64,000 nucleotides of DNA from Streptomyces sp. NBC_01754 (lineage in GTDB: Bacteria > Actinomycetota > Actinomycetes > Streptomycetales > Streptomycetaceae), in assembly GCF_035918015.1 (NCBI RefSeq), contig NZ_CP109132.1:3906001-3970000 (forward strand), in the 5' to 3' direction. Shown piece by piece: positions 1-8,092 of the stretch. Positions within the stretch are counted from its first letter, which is position 1. Each line of letters begins with the position of its first letter. The notes below the pieces were generated by a model. That model was not told where the DNA came from and made no database searches. It worked only from the letters and a program-made list of their open reading frames with translations. Made by a program: the position numbers and the translations under genes.

Positions 1-8
1 GCGCACCA

Positions 9-24
9 CCTGCCCTAGGGCAGG
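9..24. terminator. Candidate hairpin downstream of the 57-aa ORF
   Basis: A 16-base perfect palindrome (CCTGCCCTAGGGCAGG) can fold into a 6-bp stem with a CTAG loop. It lies 25 bases past the stop of the leftward 57-aa ORF, so it may end that transcript. There is no U-run, which is usual for Streptomyces terminators. Function is inferred from position only. Confidence 0.4.
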
Positions 25-48
25 GATTGGTGAAAGGAAGGGCCTGAA

Positions 49-222
49 CTAGAGCCAGTGGTCAAAATGCCTGTCCAGCCAGTCGCGCACGAGGCGCCAC
101 AGGTTGATCAGGAACGAGACTGCAGCCCAGTTCAGGCTCTTCCCCTTCTTCTCCTCGTGTGCCTGCACGGCTTCCCGGCCGGTTTCCGAGGGAGGTTTGT
201 GCCCGTCGCGCTTGTCTGTCAT
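49..222 (-). CDS. Small hypothetical protein, 57 aa
   Basis: I do not recognise a family. The ORF starts at ATG (220-222) behind a strong ribosome binding site, GGAGG six bases upstream, which is the main reason to call it. The N-terminal half is charged and likely disordered (MTDKRDGHKPPSETGREAVQ, then HEEKKGK). The C-terminal half is rich in Trp, Leu and Arg (NWAAVSFLINLWRLVRDWLD) and looks like one amphipathic or membrane-associated helix. It is transcribed leftward, alone, between a hairpin at 9-24 and the tRNA-Ser gene. A membrane-binding peptide or stress protein is possible; no function is assigned. Confidence 0.55.
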   Translation of the reverse strand: MTDKRDGHKPPSETGREAVQAHEEKKGKSLNWAAVSFLINLWRLVRDWLDRHFDHWL

Positions 223-477
223 CTACTACCTCCGGATCGGCGCCCAAAGAGGGCAAGGGAAAATCCGGGGTCAGGCAGACATGGCGCTGTAGCCACCTCA
301 TAACGGGAGCCTACGGGGTGGCGGATGGGGCGCGGGGCGGTTCGCGGAAGTCCGATGAGCAGAGCCGAAGGGGCCTTGCCAGGGCGGGTGTCGCTGCTGG
401 GCTGGATCGGACGATCTGAGGCCCGGCAGCCGCTCTCAGCGGGCCAACTGAGACGGGAAGTGAGACGGAACGCAGTG

Positions 478-507
478 AAGGGACCGACCTAGACGGGTCG
501 GTCCCTT
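478..507 (-). terminator. Terminator of tRNA-Ser
   Basis: Twelve bases (AAGGGACCGACC, 478-489) pair perfectly with 496-507 across a 6-nt loop. The hairpin lies 11 bases beyond the 3' end of the leftward tRNA-Ser gene, where an intrinsic terminator is expected. The stretch 223-477 between it and the small ORF holds no supported gene. Confidence 0.75.
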
Positions 508-518
508 CATCTACCTGC

Positions 519-602
519 GGTAGCGGTGGGATTTGAACCCACGGTGAGTCTCCCCACACTCGCTTTCGAGGCGAGCTCCTTCGGCCGCTCGGACACGCTA
601 CC
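519..602 (-). tRNA. tRNA-Ser (anticodon CGA)
   Basis: On the minus strand an 84-nt tRNA can be folded. The acceptor 5' side GGTAGCG pairs with CGCTACC at the 3' end. The D arm is followed by the anticodon stem CTCGC/GCGAG with loop CTCGAAA (anticodon CGA, reading UCG serine codons). A long variable arm typical of serine tRNAs follows, then the T arm with GGTTCAAATCC. CCA is not encoded. The terminator hairpin at 478-507 follows directly. Confidence 0.95.
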
Positions 603-680
603 GAGAGAGAGCTTAAACCATCCCGGGCCCTGGTCGAAATCCGATTCCCGGACCGGCGCCCGGCCTCGCGCCGGGGGGCC

Positions 681-1190
<510 letters not shown>

Positions 1191-1781
1191 CTAACGGACG
1201 GCCTCCAGGACCTCGGCCGCGCCCAGCGCGTCGGCGATCTCCGCCAGCGCGTCGGTGCGCAGGGTCAGCAGGTCCTTCTCGGACACCCCGAGGTCGGACA
1301 GGAGACCCCGGTCGCCCAGGGGGCCCGCCGGTACGGCGTCGATGTCCTGGTCCAGGTCAGGGTCGCCGACCTCGGCCCGGGAGCCGCCGCCGGCCGCGGC
1401 TTCCTCCGGTTCGCCGTCCTCGGTGCCGTCGAGGCCGACGAGCTCCTCCAGTGCGGCGATCTCGACCTCGGCCCCGGGTTCGCGGCCGAGCATCTCGTCG
1501 GTGAGCAGGATCTCCCCGTACGAGGAGCGGGCGGCGGCGGACGCGTCCGAGACGTAGATACGCGGGTCCTCCTCACCGTCCACCCGGACGACGCCGAACC
1601 AGGCGTCCTCCTGCTCGATGTAGACCAGGACCGTGTCCTCGTCCACCGAGGCCTCACGGGCCAGATCCGTCAGGTCGGACAGGGTTTCCACATCGTCGAG
1701 CTCCGTATCGCTCGCTTCCCACCCGTCTTCGGTGCGCGCGAGCAGTGCGGCGAAGTACACCGTGACTCTCCCACTGTTCAT
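1191..1781 (-). CDS. tRNA adenosine deaminase-associated protein
   Basis: A 196-aa acidic protein of an actinobacterial family that travels with tadA. It has N-terminal mixed alpha/beta sequence ([16 protein letters not shown] ... [17 protein letters not shown]), an Asp/Glu-rich middle ([18 protein letters not shown]) and a leucine-rich C-terminal segment ([18 protein letters not shown]). The ATG at 1781 was chosen over an upstream in-frame start at 1847 because the extra 22 residues are Arg/Pro-rich and unlike a protein N-terminus. It is co-transcribed with tadA 9 bp downstream. The molecular role is unknown; assistance to TadA is inferred from linkage only. Confidence 0.8.
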   Translation of the reverse strand: MNSGRVTVYFAALLARTEDGWEASDTELDDVETLSDLTDLAREASVDEDTVLVYIEQEDAWFGVVRVDGEEDPRIYVSDASAAARSSYGEILLTDEMLGREPGAEVEIAALEELVGLDGTEDGEPEEAAAGGGSRAEVGDPDLDQDIDAVPAGPLGDRGLLSDLGVSEKDLLTLRTDALAEIADALGAAEVLEAVR

Positions 1782-1966
1782 AGGTGAATCGGTCCGACGG
1801 GAGGGCGGCCGGTCTTCCGGCCGCTCTGGGCCCCGCCCAATCGGCATCGTGGCAGAAACGAGCGCGAAGCGAGAGGTCTTCGGCCGTTGCGTCGGCCATC
1901 AGTTCCCGGCGCGCCGGGCCCGCGCCACCCCGCGCGCCGGGGGCGCGGACCCGGGCGGCCGGAGCA

Positions 1967-2194
1967 TCACCAGCGGAACGTGCGCATCCGCATCTGTTGC
2001 CGCATACGGGCCGCACGGGCCCGCCGGGGCTGAACCCGTTCGCGGAGCTGCTTCGCCTCGTGGAGTTCGCGGAGGAACTGCGCCCGGCGCCTCAGGCGCG
2101 AAGCTTCACTCTCCTGCGCGTCCAGCGCGTCCTCACGCGCGTCGGGCACGTCGCGCGTGTCCCGGCGTTCTCTGGGCTGCTCCCGGTCGGGCAA
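1967..2194 (-). CDS. Small Arg-rich protein, 75 aa
   Basis: This ORF fills most of the gap between the tadA operon and upp. It is highly charged ([17 protein letters not shown], then [20 protein letters not shown]) and ends in [19 protein letters not shown]. The pattern suggests one long amphipathic helix with a basic tail. The start would be TTG (2192-2194) with GGGGTGG about eight bases upstream. I believe similar short proteins occur at this position in other Streptomyces but cannot verify it. A nucleic-acid-binding role is only a guess from charge. Confidence 0.45.
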   Translation of the reverse strand: MPDREQPRERRDTRDVPDAREDALDAQESEASRLRRRAQFLRELHEAKQLRERVQPRRARAARMRQQMRMRTFRW

Positions 2195-2310
2195 TCGTCA
2201 CACCACCCCATGGCATGGGTCCGTATGCCCCCACCTTCCCCCCGAACAGGTGCTTGATGCCAGCGCAGGTATGCGAGGACCGGGTCCTGGGCCCGGCTAC
2301 TGTTGAGGCC

Positions 2311-2946
2311 ATGCGGATCCACGTCGTCGACCACCCGCTGGTGGCGCACAAACTCACCACGCTGCGCGACAAGCGCACCGATTCCCCCACCTTCCGGCGG
2401 CTCGCCGACGAGCTGGTCACCCTGCTCGCGTACGAGGCCACCAGGGACGTGCGCACCGAGCAGGTCGACATCGAGACCCCGGTGAAGTCCACGACCGGGG
2501 TGAAGCTGTCCCACCCGCGGCCCCTGGTCGTCCCGATCCTGCGCGCGGGCCTGGGCATGCTGGACGGCATGGTGCGGCTGCTCCCGACCGCCGAGGTCGG
2601 CTTCCTGGGCATGATCCGCAACGAGGAGACGCTCCAGGCGGAGACGTACGCGACGCGGATGCCCGAGGACCTCTCCGGCCGGCAGGTCTACGTCCTGGAT
2701 CCGATGCTGGCCACCGGCGGCACGCTGGTCGCGGCCATCCGGGAGCTGATCAAGCGCGGCGCGGACGACGTCACCGCCGTGGTGCTGCTGGCGGCGCCCG
2801 AGGGCGTCGAGGTGATGGAGCGCGAACTGGCCGGCACTCCGGTCACGGTGGTCACGGCCTCGGTCGACGAGCGGCTCGACGAGGCCGGCTACATCGTGCC
2901 GGGTCTGGGCGACGCCGGTGACCGGATGTACGGCACCGCGGAGTGA
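2311..2946 (+). CDS. upp: Uracil phosphoribosyltransferase
   Basis: A 211-aa cytosolic salvage enzyme making UMP from uracil and PRPP. The PRPP-binding loop is clear ([11 protein letters not shown], residues 128-138), as are the family blocks [18 protein letters not shown] near 67-84 and [17 protein letters not shown] at the C-terminus. The start is the ATG at 2311. The reading frame is open far upstream (to 1633), but that part is Ser/Arg/Pro-rich shadow of the opposite gene and is excluded. It is transcribed alone and divergent from the small Arg-rich ORF. Length matches the family. Confidence 0.96.
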   Translation: MRIHVVDHPLVAHKLTTLRDKRTDSPTFRRLADELVTLLAYEATRDVRTEQVDIETPVKSTTGVKLSHPRPLVVPILRAGLGMLDGMVRLLPTAEVGFLGMIRNEETLQAETYATRMPEDLSGRQVYVLDPMLATGGTLVAAIRELIKRGADDVTAVVLLAAPEGVEVMERELAGTPVTVVTASVDERLDEAGYIVPGLGDAGDRMYGTAE

Positions 2947-2986
2947 CCCCGTGCGGGGGCCGGGACCGGCCTCCGCACGCTCCGGC

Positions 2987-3613
2987 TCAGCAGGAGGAAG
3001 GGGTCGGGGCCGGAGCGGGCGTCGCCAGGGCGCCGAGGGCGGCCGCCGCGGCGGCCGGCGTGCTGAACGCCTTGAACTTCGTGCCGATGATCAGGTCGAC
3101 GTCGCCGGTCTTGCGGGCGTCGGTCTTCTGCGCGGCGCCCGGCAGCTGGGTGGCGAGGACCGGGAACGAGCCGTCGGTGGCGGTGGGGGCCCCGAGCAGC
3201 AGCCCGGTGCCGGGCACCTTCTTGTCGTACGCGGCCGGCGCGTTGTCGACCTCGCCGATCACGAAGCCCCGCTTCTCGAGTTCGTCGGCGGCGGCCTTGG
3301 CCAGCCCGCTGCGGGGCGTCGCGTTGTAGATGTTGACCTTGATGGCGGTCGGCTTCGGCAGCACCTTCACGGGTGCGGACGCGGTCGGGGAGGGGCAGGT
3401 CTTCGGCCGGTCGGCCGCGTTCGCCTGCTTGTCGTTCCCGGTGAAGACGTCGACGAGCTGGAGCGTTCCCCATCCGGCCAAGCCGAGGGCCGCCACGGCG
3501 GCGACCGCCGAGAGGACCAGCCTGCGGCGACGGCGCGGACGGCGCATGCGCGGGTACGCCTTGCCCGTGACGCGGTACTTCCCGCCCATGCCTGGAGGGG
3601 TCAACATGCTCAT
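2987..3613 (-). CDS. LytR C-terminal domain (LytR_C) envelope protein
   Basis: A 208-aa protein with a basic cytoplasmic N-terminus (MRRPRRRRR), one membrane anchor (LVLSAVAAVAALGLAGW), a Pro/Thr linker and an extracytoplasmic LytR_C domain. The domain opens with IKVNIYNATPRSGLAKAAADEL and contains DVDLIIGTKFKAF near the C-terminus. LytR_C domains accompany LCP-type cell-wall ligases; here it is free-standing with no LCP catalytic domain. The Met at 3613 was preferred to the longer ORF start at 3682. It runs convergent to upp and has no obvious operon partner. Confidence 0.85.
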   Translation of the reverse strand: MSMLTPPGMGGKYRVTGKAYPRMRRPRRRRRLVLSAVAAVAALGLAGWGTLQLVDVFTGNDKQANAADRPKTCPSPTASAPVKVLPKPTAIKVNIYNATPRSGLAKAAADELEKRGFVIGEVDNAPAAYDKKVPGTGLLLGAPTATDGSFPVLATQLPGAAQKTDARKTGDVDLIIGTKFKAFSTPAAAAAALGALATPAPAPTPSSC

Positions 3614-3730
3614 GGCCGAAGCGTAGTGCGGCTCGGGGACGTTGCCTACTAAACGATCAACGACTGGCACCCGTATGAGCACAAATGCACCCGAAAGGCC
3701 CGAAATGAGCCAAGGGTGGGAGTGGCGGGG

Positions 3731-4027
3731 TCAGCCCAGCTCGAGAACGCGGGCGTGCAGCACCTGACGCTGCTGGAGGGCGGCGCGCACGGCGCGGTGC
3801 AGTCCGTCCTCGAGGTAGAGATCGCCCTGCCACTTCACGACATGGGCGAACAGGTCGCCGTAGAACGTGGAGTCCTCGGCGAGCAGGGTCTCCAGGTCCA
3901 GCTGGCCCTTGGTGGTCACCAGCTGGTCGAGGCGGACCGGACGCGGCGCGACGTCCGCCCACTGTCGGGTGCTTTCCCGGCCGTGGTCGGGATATGGCCG
4001 CCCATTTCCGATGCGCTTGAAGATCAC
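3731..4027 (-). CDS. Conserved small protein, VapB-antitoxin-like by family annotation
   Basis: A 98-aa protein starting MIFKRIGNGRPYPDHGRES and ending in a helical LHRAVRAALQQRQVLHARVL segment. From memory, near-identical Streptomyces proteins are labelled VapB-family antitoxin, but no PIN toxin gene lies beside it, so I treat that label with caution. High conservation at this syntenic place next to the LytR_C gene suggests a housekeeping role. It begins with ATG. The gap 4028-4288 upstream holds no gene, only two short palindromes. Confidence 0.75.
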   Translation of the reverse strand: MIFKRIGNGRPYPDHGRESTRQWADVAPRPVRLDQLVTTKGQLDLETLLAEDSTFYGDLFAHVVKWQGDLYLEDGLHRAVRAALQQRQVLHARVLELG

Positions 4028-4222
4028 ACGGAAAGCCTACCGGGAGAGGGCCTCCGGGCGCAGCCATGGGCCGGGCGCCGATCGCGGGTGAAACCAGGCC
4101 GAACCAAGAGGAAACGCCACGGGTGCGGTACGAGACCGGAGGGAACCCGGCGGGGACGGCGTCGCGCCGGGCGCCGGAAGCCCTCCTTCCCGCCCGCGGC
4201 ACGCTCCCGTCCCGGGCCTGCC

Positions 4223-4262
4223 GTCACCGGGTGACGAAGGAATCTGTGCCCCGGTACCGGGG
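4223..4262. terminator. Two palindromes in the gene-free gap 4028-4288
   Basis: GTCACC-G-GGTGAC (4223-4235) and the perfect 14-base palindrome CCCCGGTACCGGGG (4249-4262) lie just past the stop of the leftward HhH-GPD gene. Either could fold in the transcript and act as terminator, or be a protein-binding site for the 98-aa gene downstream. Nothing else is seen in this gap. Confidence 0.35.
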
Positions 4263-4288
4263 TGGCCGGTCGTCTGGCCGGCTCCGGG

Positions 4289-4900
4289 TCAGGCGGACCG
4301 ACGTGCCGCCTTGGCCGCCGCCTTCACCCGCTGTTTGTGGGCGCGTACCTCGGCCAGCGATTCGGGCCCGGTGATGTCGGCGACCGACCGGTGCGAGCCC
4401 TCCTCCCCGTACGGGCCGGCCGCCTCGCGCCATCCCGGCGGGCGCACCCCGAACCGCTTGCCCAGCAGCGCCAGGAAGATCTGCGCCTTCTGGGTGCCGA
4501 ACCCGGGCAGCGCGTTGAGCCGTTTCAACAGGTCGGCGCCGGTCGTGGCGTCCGTCCACACCGCGCTCGCCTCCCCGTCGTACTCCGCCACCAGGTACTG
4601 GCACAACTGCTGCACCCTCTTCGCCATGGAGCCGGGGTAGCGGTGCAGGGCGGGCTTGGCGGTGAACAGCCCGGTGAACGCCTCGGGCTCGTACGCGGCG
4701 ATCTCCCGGGCGTCCAGATCGTCCGAACCCATGCGGCCGGCCAGGGTGTACGGGCCGGTGAACGCCCACTCCATCGGCACCTGCTGGTCCAGCAGCATGC
4801 CGACGAGGGCGGCCAGCGGACTGCGGGCGAGGAGCTCGTCCGCCTCGGGCTGCTGGGCGATCCGCACCGTGATGTCCCTGCCCCTGCTGTTCTCGGTCAT
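4289..4900 (-). CDS. HhH-GPD-type base excision repair protein
   Basis: A 203-aa DNA glycosylase-like protein. The core HhH-GPD fold is seen in SPLAALVGMLLDQQVPMEWAF near the N-terminus and in the helix-hairpin-helix LLKRLNALPGFGTQKAQIFLALLG (GxGTQKA type). It lacks the C-terminal 4Fe-4S cysteine cluster of EndoIII/MutY. The catalytic Lys/Asp of known glycosylases cannot be assigned with confidence. ATG at 4900 was chosen over an upstream Met at 4930 and the 5179 start because the long extension is Pro/Arg-rich and overlaps the divergent gene. It is divergent from the SMI1/KNR4 gene. Confidence 0.85.
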   Translation of the reverse strand: MTENSRGRDITVRIAQQPEADELLARSPLAALVGMLLDQQVPMEWAFTGPYTLAGRMGSDDLDAREIAAYEPEAFTGLFTAKPALHRYPGSMAKRVQQLCQYLVAEYDGEASAVWTDATTGADLLKRLNALPGFGTQKAQIFLALLGKRFGVRPPGWREAAGPYGEEGSHRSVADITGPESLAEVRAHKQRVKAAAKAARRSA

Positions 4901-4995
4901 GCCCTCGATGATCGCCAGGGCGGCTCGCATCGGCGAGTTCAGCGGTGCCGGAGGTGTGGCCGGGTTGTCAGTGGCGGGTGCGAGGATCGGCCGTC

Positions 4996-7011
4996 GTGGA
5001 CATCGACAACTGGAAGAGTTTCCTGGACCGTTGGAACGCGCAGTGGGTGATGGCGCAGGGCCTGGCCGAGCCGGAGGAGACCGACGAGGAGGCCCTGGAA
5101 GCGGGCGGACTGGGCTTCCCGCCGGCGGACGAGCGGCGGACGGCCGCCCTGGAGGAGCGGCTGGGCACCCGGCTCCCACCGTCCTACCGTGCCTTTCTCC
5201 AGGCGTCCGACGGCTGGCGTCACGCGGGGGGCTCCGCGTCCCTGCTCGGTGTCTCCGCCGAGGTGGGGTGGTACGGGGACCCGATGGGTATGAAGGCCGT
5301 CTACGAGGCGCAGCTGGACGAACGGTCGCAGCGGTCGGAGATCCTGCTGGCCGGGATGTGGGAGCGGGCGCTCCAGCTCGCCCTCGAATCCGACCTGACC
5401 GATGTGCTGCTCGACCCGGGTGACGTCGACGAGGACGGCGAGTGGGCGGTCCACGTCTACAAGGGCTGGTCGGGGGAGCACCCCGACCGGTACGCGTCCT
5501 TCGCCGCCTTCATGCGGGCGATGCACCGGGAATTCTGCGGAGGGTACGGCCAGGAGCCACGCTTCGAGGACGAGATGACCCGGGAGCTCGACGCGTCCGT
5601 CGAGCGGGCCCGGCTCGCCTGTCTGGCGGGCCGGGACGTGGACACCCAGCTGGCCGTGCTGGCGGAGGCGCAGTCCTTCAACAGGCCCCGGGCGAGGATG
5701 ATGCACGACCAGATGGCTGCTCTCGTCGGCCCGGCCGACGCTCTCTCGGTGCCTGTGGACATGACCGATCCGCTCTACGTGCGGGAGGCGATGCCCCTGC
5801 TCGCCGTGGAGCACACCCGGGGACACCTCGCCCTGGACGACGGCTGGTTCGTGCGGCGGCACGGTGAGGAGGGCCGCCGGGAGGCCGAGGCGGCGTTGGC
5901 GGCGGCCCGGGCGCGTACGTTCCGGTACGAGCCCCCGGGGCGGTTCGGGCAGGCCGTGGCCGAGGCCCGGGAACAGGCCCGCTGGGGCGACACGGACACG
6001 GCGTGGCGGACGATCGCCGCCGCGGTGCCCGACTGGGAACCGTACGGCCCGGAGCACCTGGCGCCGTTCGGCCTGAGGGCCGACCCCGTGCTGGGGCCGC
6101 TCGTCACCCCGGAGCGCGGGCGCCACATCCTGGCCACCCCACGCGCCGGCCACGGTCGGGGTGGGGCGTCCGCCGTGCCGCCGGGGCCGACCGGGCCGCT
6201 GGGGCTCGCGTGGACGGAGGGGGCCGGGCAGGACAGGTCCTCCTACCGCTTCGTGGCCGTCCAGGGGGTGACACCGCAGGTCCTCGTGGAGCGGCTCGGC
6301 GGCGGTGAGCTGCTGGCCCCGCTCAGCGAGGGGGAGCTGTTCCGGCCGGGCTACGGCAGACCGGACCGACAAGACGCACCAGGGGGCGGCGAGCGAGGTT
6401 CCCTCTACCGGGTGGGTTCCTGCCCGGACGAGGGCGGCGACCTGAGCGGGGGCGGGGCTGCCTGGAGCTTCGCCTACGAGTCGGACCCCGAGCCGTATCA
6501 CGTCGGCCGGGTGGACGGCCCCGACGCCGCCGTGTCACCGGGCACCCGGGCGGTGTCGGTCTGGTGCGAGAGACGCCACAGTCCCTGCGAGGTGTTCCCC
6601 GACGTCTTCCACTTCTCGTACGCGGAGGACGGGCGGCAGCGGTTCCGCGCGGTGGCGCGCGGGAGCGTGGCCGAGTCCACCGGAACACCCCCCGAAGGGC
6701 TCGACCCGGACCTCTTCGGGACGGCTCTCTTCGGTGGCGTTCCTTTGGCCGGGGCCGAGGAGACGGGGCCCGGGCTGGTGCCCGAAGCGCAGATACGGGC
6801 GCTCGACGCGATCGCCGCGGTCTTCGGCCTCGCACTGCCGTACTTCGCCCTGCGGCACGGCAGACTGCACGCGGTGCGCGGCTCCTCGTGGAACAGCCCG
6901 CCCGCACCGGGGGAGGCACGGGTGGTCTGGGCCACCTCGCGGATCAGGTCGTCGGCGCCGGGCGGGACGCAGCCGACGCCCCGGGGGGACCGGCGGCGCC
7001 CGGAACGCTGA
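4996..7011 (+). CDS. SMI1/KNR4 (SUKH) family protein, 671 aa
   Basis: The N-terminal about 200 residues form a SMI1/KNR4 domain (DERRTAALEERLGTRLPPSYRAFLQASDGWRH, then LLGVSAEVGWYGDP). The rest is long and not recognised; it contains AVAEAREQARWGDTDTAWRTIAAAVPDW, which looks repeat- or TPR-like, and a C-terminal section with SVWCERRHSPCEVFPDVFHF. The start is GTG 4996 behind GAGG, rather than the upstream ATG. SUKH proteins often act as immunity proteins or intracellular scaffolds. The next gene is the eCIS-core protein 180 bp away, so a link to the injection system is possible but unproven. Confidence 0.75.
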   Translation: MDIDNWKSFLDRWNAQWVMAQGLAEPEETDEEALEAGGLGFPPADERRTAALEERLGTRLPPSYRAFLQASDGWRHAGGSASLLGVSAEVGWYGDPMGMKAVYEAQLDERSQRSEILLAGMWERALQLALESDLTDVLLDPGDVDEDGEWAVHVYKGWSGEHPDRYASFAAFMRAMHREFCGGYGQEPRFEDEMTRELDASVERARLACLAGRDVDTQLAVLAEAQSFNRPRARMMHDQMAALVGPADALSVPVDMTDPLYVREAMPLLAVEHTRGHLALDDGWFVRRHGEEGRREAEAALAAARARTFRYEPPGRFGQAVAEAREQARWGDTDTAWRTIAAAVPDWEPYGPEHLAPFGLRADPVLGPLVTPERGRHILATPRAGHGRGGASAVPPGPTGPLGLAWTEGAGQDRSSYRFVAVQGVTPQVLVERLGGGELLAPLSEGELFRPGYGRPDRQDAPGGGERGSLYRVGSCPDEGGDLSGGGAAWSFAYESDPEPYHVGRVDGPDAAVSPGTRAVSVWCERRHSPCEVFPDVFHFSYAEDGRQRFRAVARGSVAESTGTPPEGLDPDLFGTALFGGVPLAGAEETGPGLVPEAQIRALDAIAAVFGLALPYFALRHGRLHAVRGSSWNSPPAPGEARVVWATSRIRSSAPGGTQPTPRGDRRRPER

Positions 7012-7140
7012 CGGACGGTGGCCGCCCGTCCCGCCCGGCTGCCCGAAGGGGCAGCACCGGGTGCCCCGGGCCGGTCAGGGGCGGGCTGGACAGGGCAGCC
7101 GGTCAGCCGTGAGGGTGGAGAGCCTGGACGAGTCGGCGGC

Positions 7141-7175
7141 CACCGCGGCGGTTCGCGGTGCGCGCCGCCGCGGTG
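7141..7175 (+). promoter_or_regulatory. Hairpin just upstream of the eCIS-core gene RBS
   Basis: CACCGCGGCGG (7141-7151) is perfectly complementary to 7165-7175 across 13 nt. It ends six bases before the AGGGGAG ribosome binding site of the gene at 7194. It could end transcription from the SMI1/KNR4 gene or shape translation of the eCIS-core gene. Confidence 0.45.
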
Positions 7176-7193
7176 CGGTCAGGGGAGACGACG

Positions 7194-8075
7194 ATGAACG
7201 CGAACGCGACGGACCACGACCACGACCACGAGCAGGCCGCCGAGCGGGACCACCGTGTCCTGCGGCGCGAGAGCGGGTACGGGCTCGGGGACCACCTGCA
7301 CGGTGAGGGCCGGGCGGCGCCGGGCACGGCCGGCCTCCACGACGGGGCAGCGGACAGCCACCACCTCTTCCGGGCGGCTGCCGCCGGACGCGCGGACGTG
7401 GTCGGTACGGCCGGCATGGGTGTGCTCCAGCGGACGGTCGGCAACGGGGCGCTGGGCCCGATGATCCAGCGGTCCCGGGCCGGAGAGCCGGAGCGTGCCG
7501 AGGAGGAGACACGGTCGCCGGTCCACGACGTCGTCGCGTCCGGGGGCTCCCCGCTGGACACCGAGACCCGTGTGGACATGGAGAGCCGGATGGGGGCGGA
7601 CTTCTCCGACGTGCGCGTCCACCACGACTCCGCCGCGCACGAGTCGGCGAAGGGCGTCGGCGCGCACGCCTACACCGTGGGCAACGACGTGGTCTTCCAG
7701 CGCGACGCGTACGACCCGTCGTCGCCGCAGGGCCGGACCACGCTGGCCCACGAGCTGACCCATGTGATCCAGCAGCGCGACGGGCCGGTGGAGGGGACGG
7801 AGGCGCCCGGAGGGATCCGGGTCAGCGACCCTTCGGACCGCTTTGAACGGGAGGCCATGGCGAACGCGGACCGGGTGATGGCCGATCCGGCGCCGGCTGT
7901 CCCGTCCGGCCCGGCGGCCGTCCCCGCCGCTGCCGCCGCTCCCGCGGTGCAGCGGGAGGCCACGGAGGACGAGGACGAGGAACCGGCGGATGTGCAGGGG
8001 TCCTTCGTCCAGCGGGCGCAGGAGGAGGGGAAGGAGAAGGACCCGGAGGAGGACGAGGAGGCGCCATCGGCCTGA
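7194..8075 (+). CDS. eCIS core domain (DUF4157) protein with HELTH motif
   Basis: A 293-aa protein. The DUF4157/eCIS-core domain spans about residues 115-200: SPLDTETRVDMESRMGADFS, then VRVHHDSAAHESAKGVGAHA, VGNDVVFQRDAY and TLAHELTHVIQQ. HELTH (186-190) fits the HExxH zinc-metallopeptidase signature. The N-terminus is His/Asp-rich (HDHDHE) and carries LQRTVGNGAL, the motif typical of CIS-associated cargo. The C-terminus is Ala/Pro-rich, then very acidic, with VQR motifs. The ATG at 7194 has AGGGGAG nine bases upstream. It sits at the left end of the CIS locus, convergent with the membrane-protein gene. It is probably a cargo, protease or loading factor. Confidence 0.85.
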   Translation: MNANATDHDHDHEQAAERDHRVLRRESGYGLGDHLHGEGRAAPGTAGLHDGAADSHHLFRAAAAGRADVVGTAGMGVLQRTVGNGALGPMIQRSRAGEPERAEEETRSPVHDVVASGGSPLDTETRVDMESRMGADFSDVRVHHDSAAHESAKGVGAHAYTVGNDVVFQRDAYDPSSPQGRTTLAHELTHVIQQRDGPVEGTEAPGGIRVSDPSDRFEREAMANADRVMADPAPAVPSGPAAVPAAAAAPAVQREATEDEDEEPADVQGSFVQRAQEEGKEKDPEEDEEAPSA

Positions 8076-8092
8076 GCGGGGCCGGGTGGTGC

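Noticed and set aside
519..602. tRNA-Ser as attachment site of an integrated element
   Set aside because: No integrase gene and no repeated tRNA 3' end were found in the window.
1633..2310. N-terminal extension of upp
   Set aside because: Ser/Arg/Pro-rich and overlaps the tadA-associated gene. The conserved uracil phosphoribosyltransferase N-terminus begins at 2311.
3731..4027. Calling the 98-aa gene a working antitoxin
   Set aside because: No toxin gene adjoins it, so the remembered family label is not enough to claim a toxin-antitoxin pair.
4939..6501. 520-residue minus-strand frame opposite the SMI1/KNR4 gene
   Set aside because: Antisense shadow without motifs; the plus strand carries a clear SMI1/KNR4 domain.
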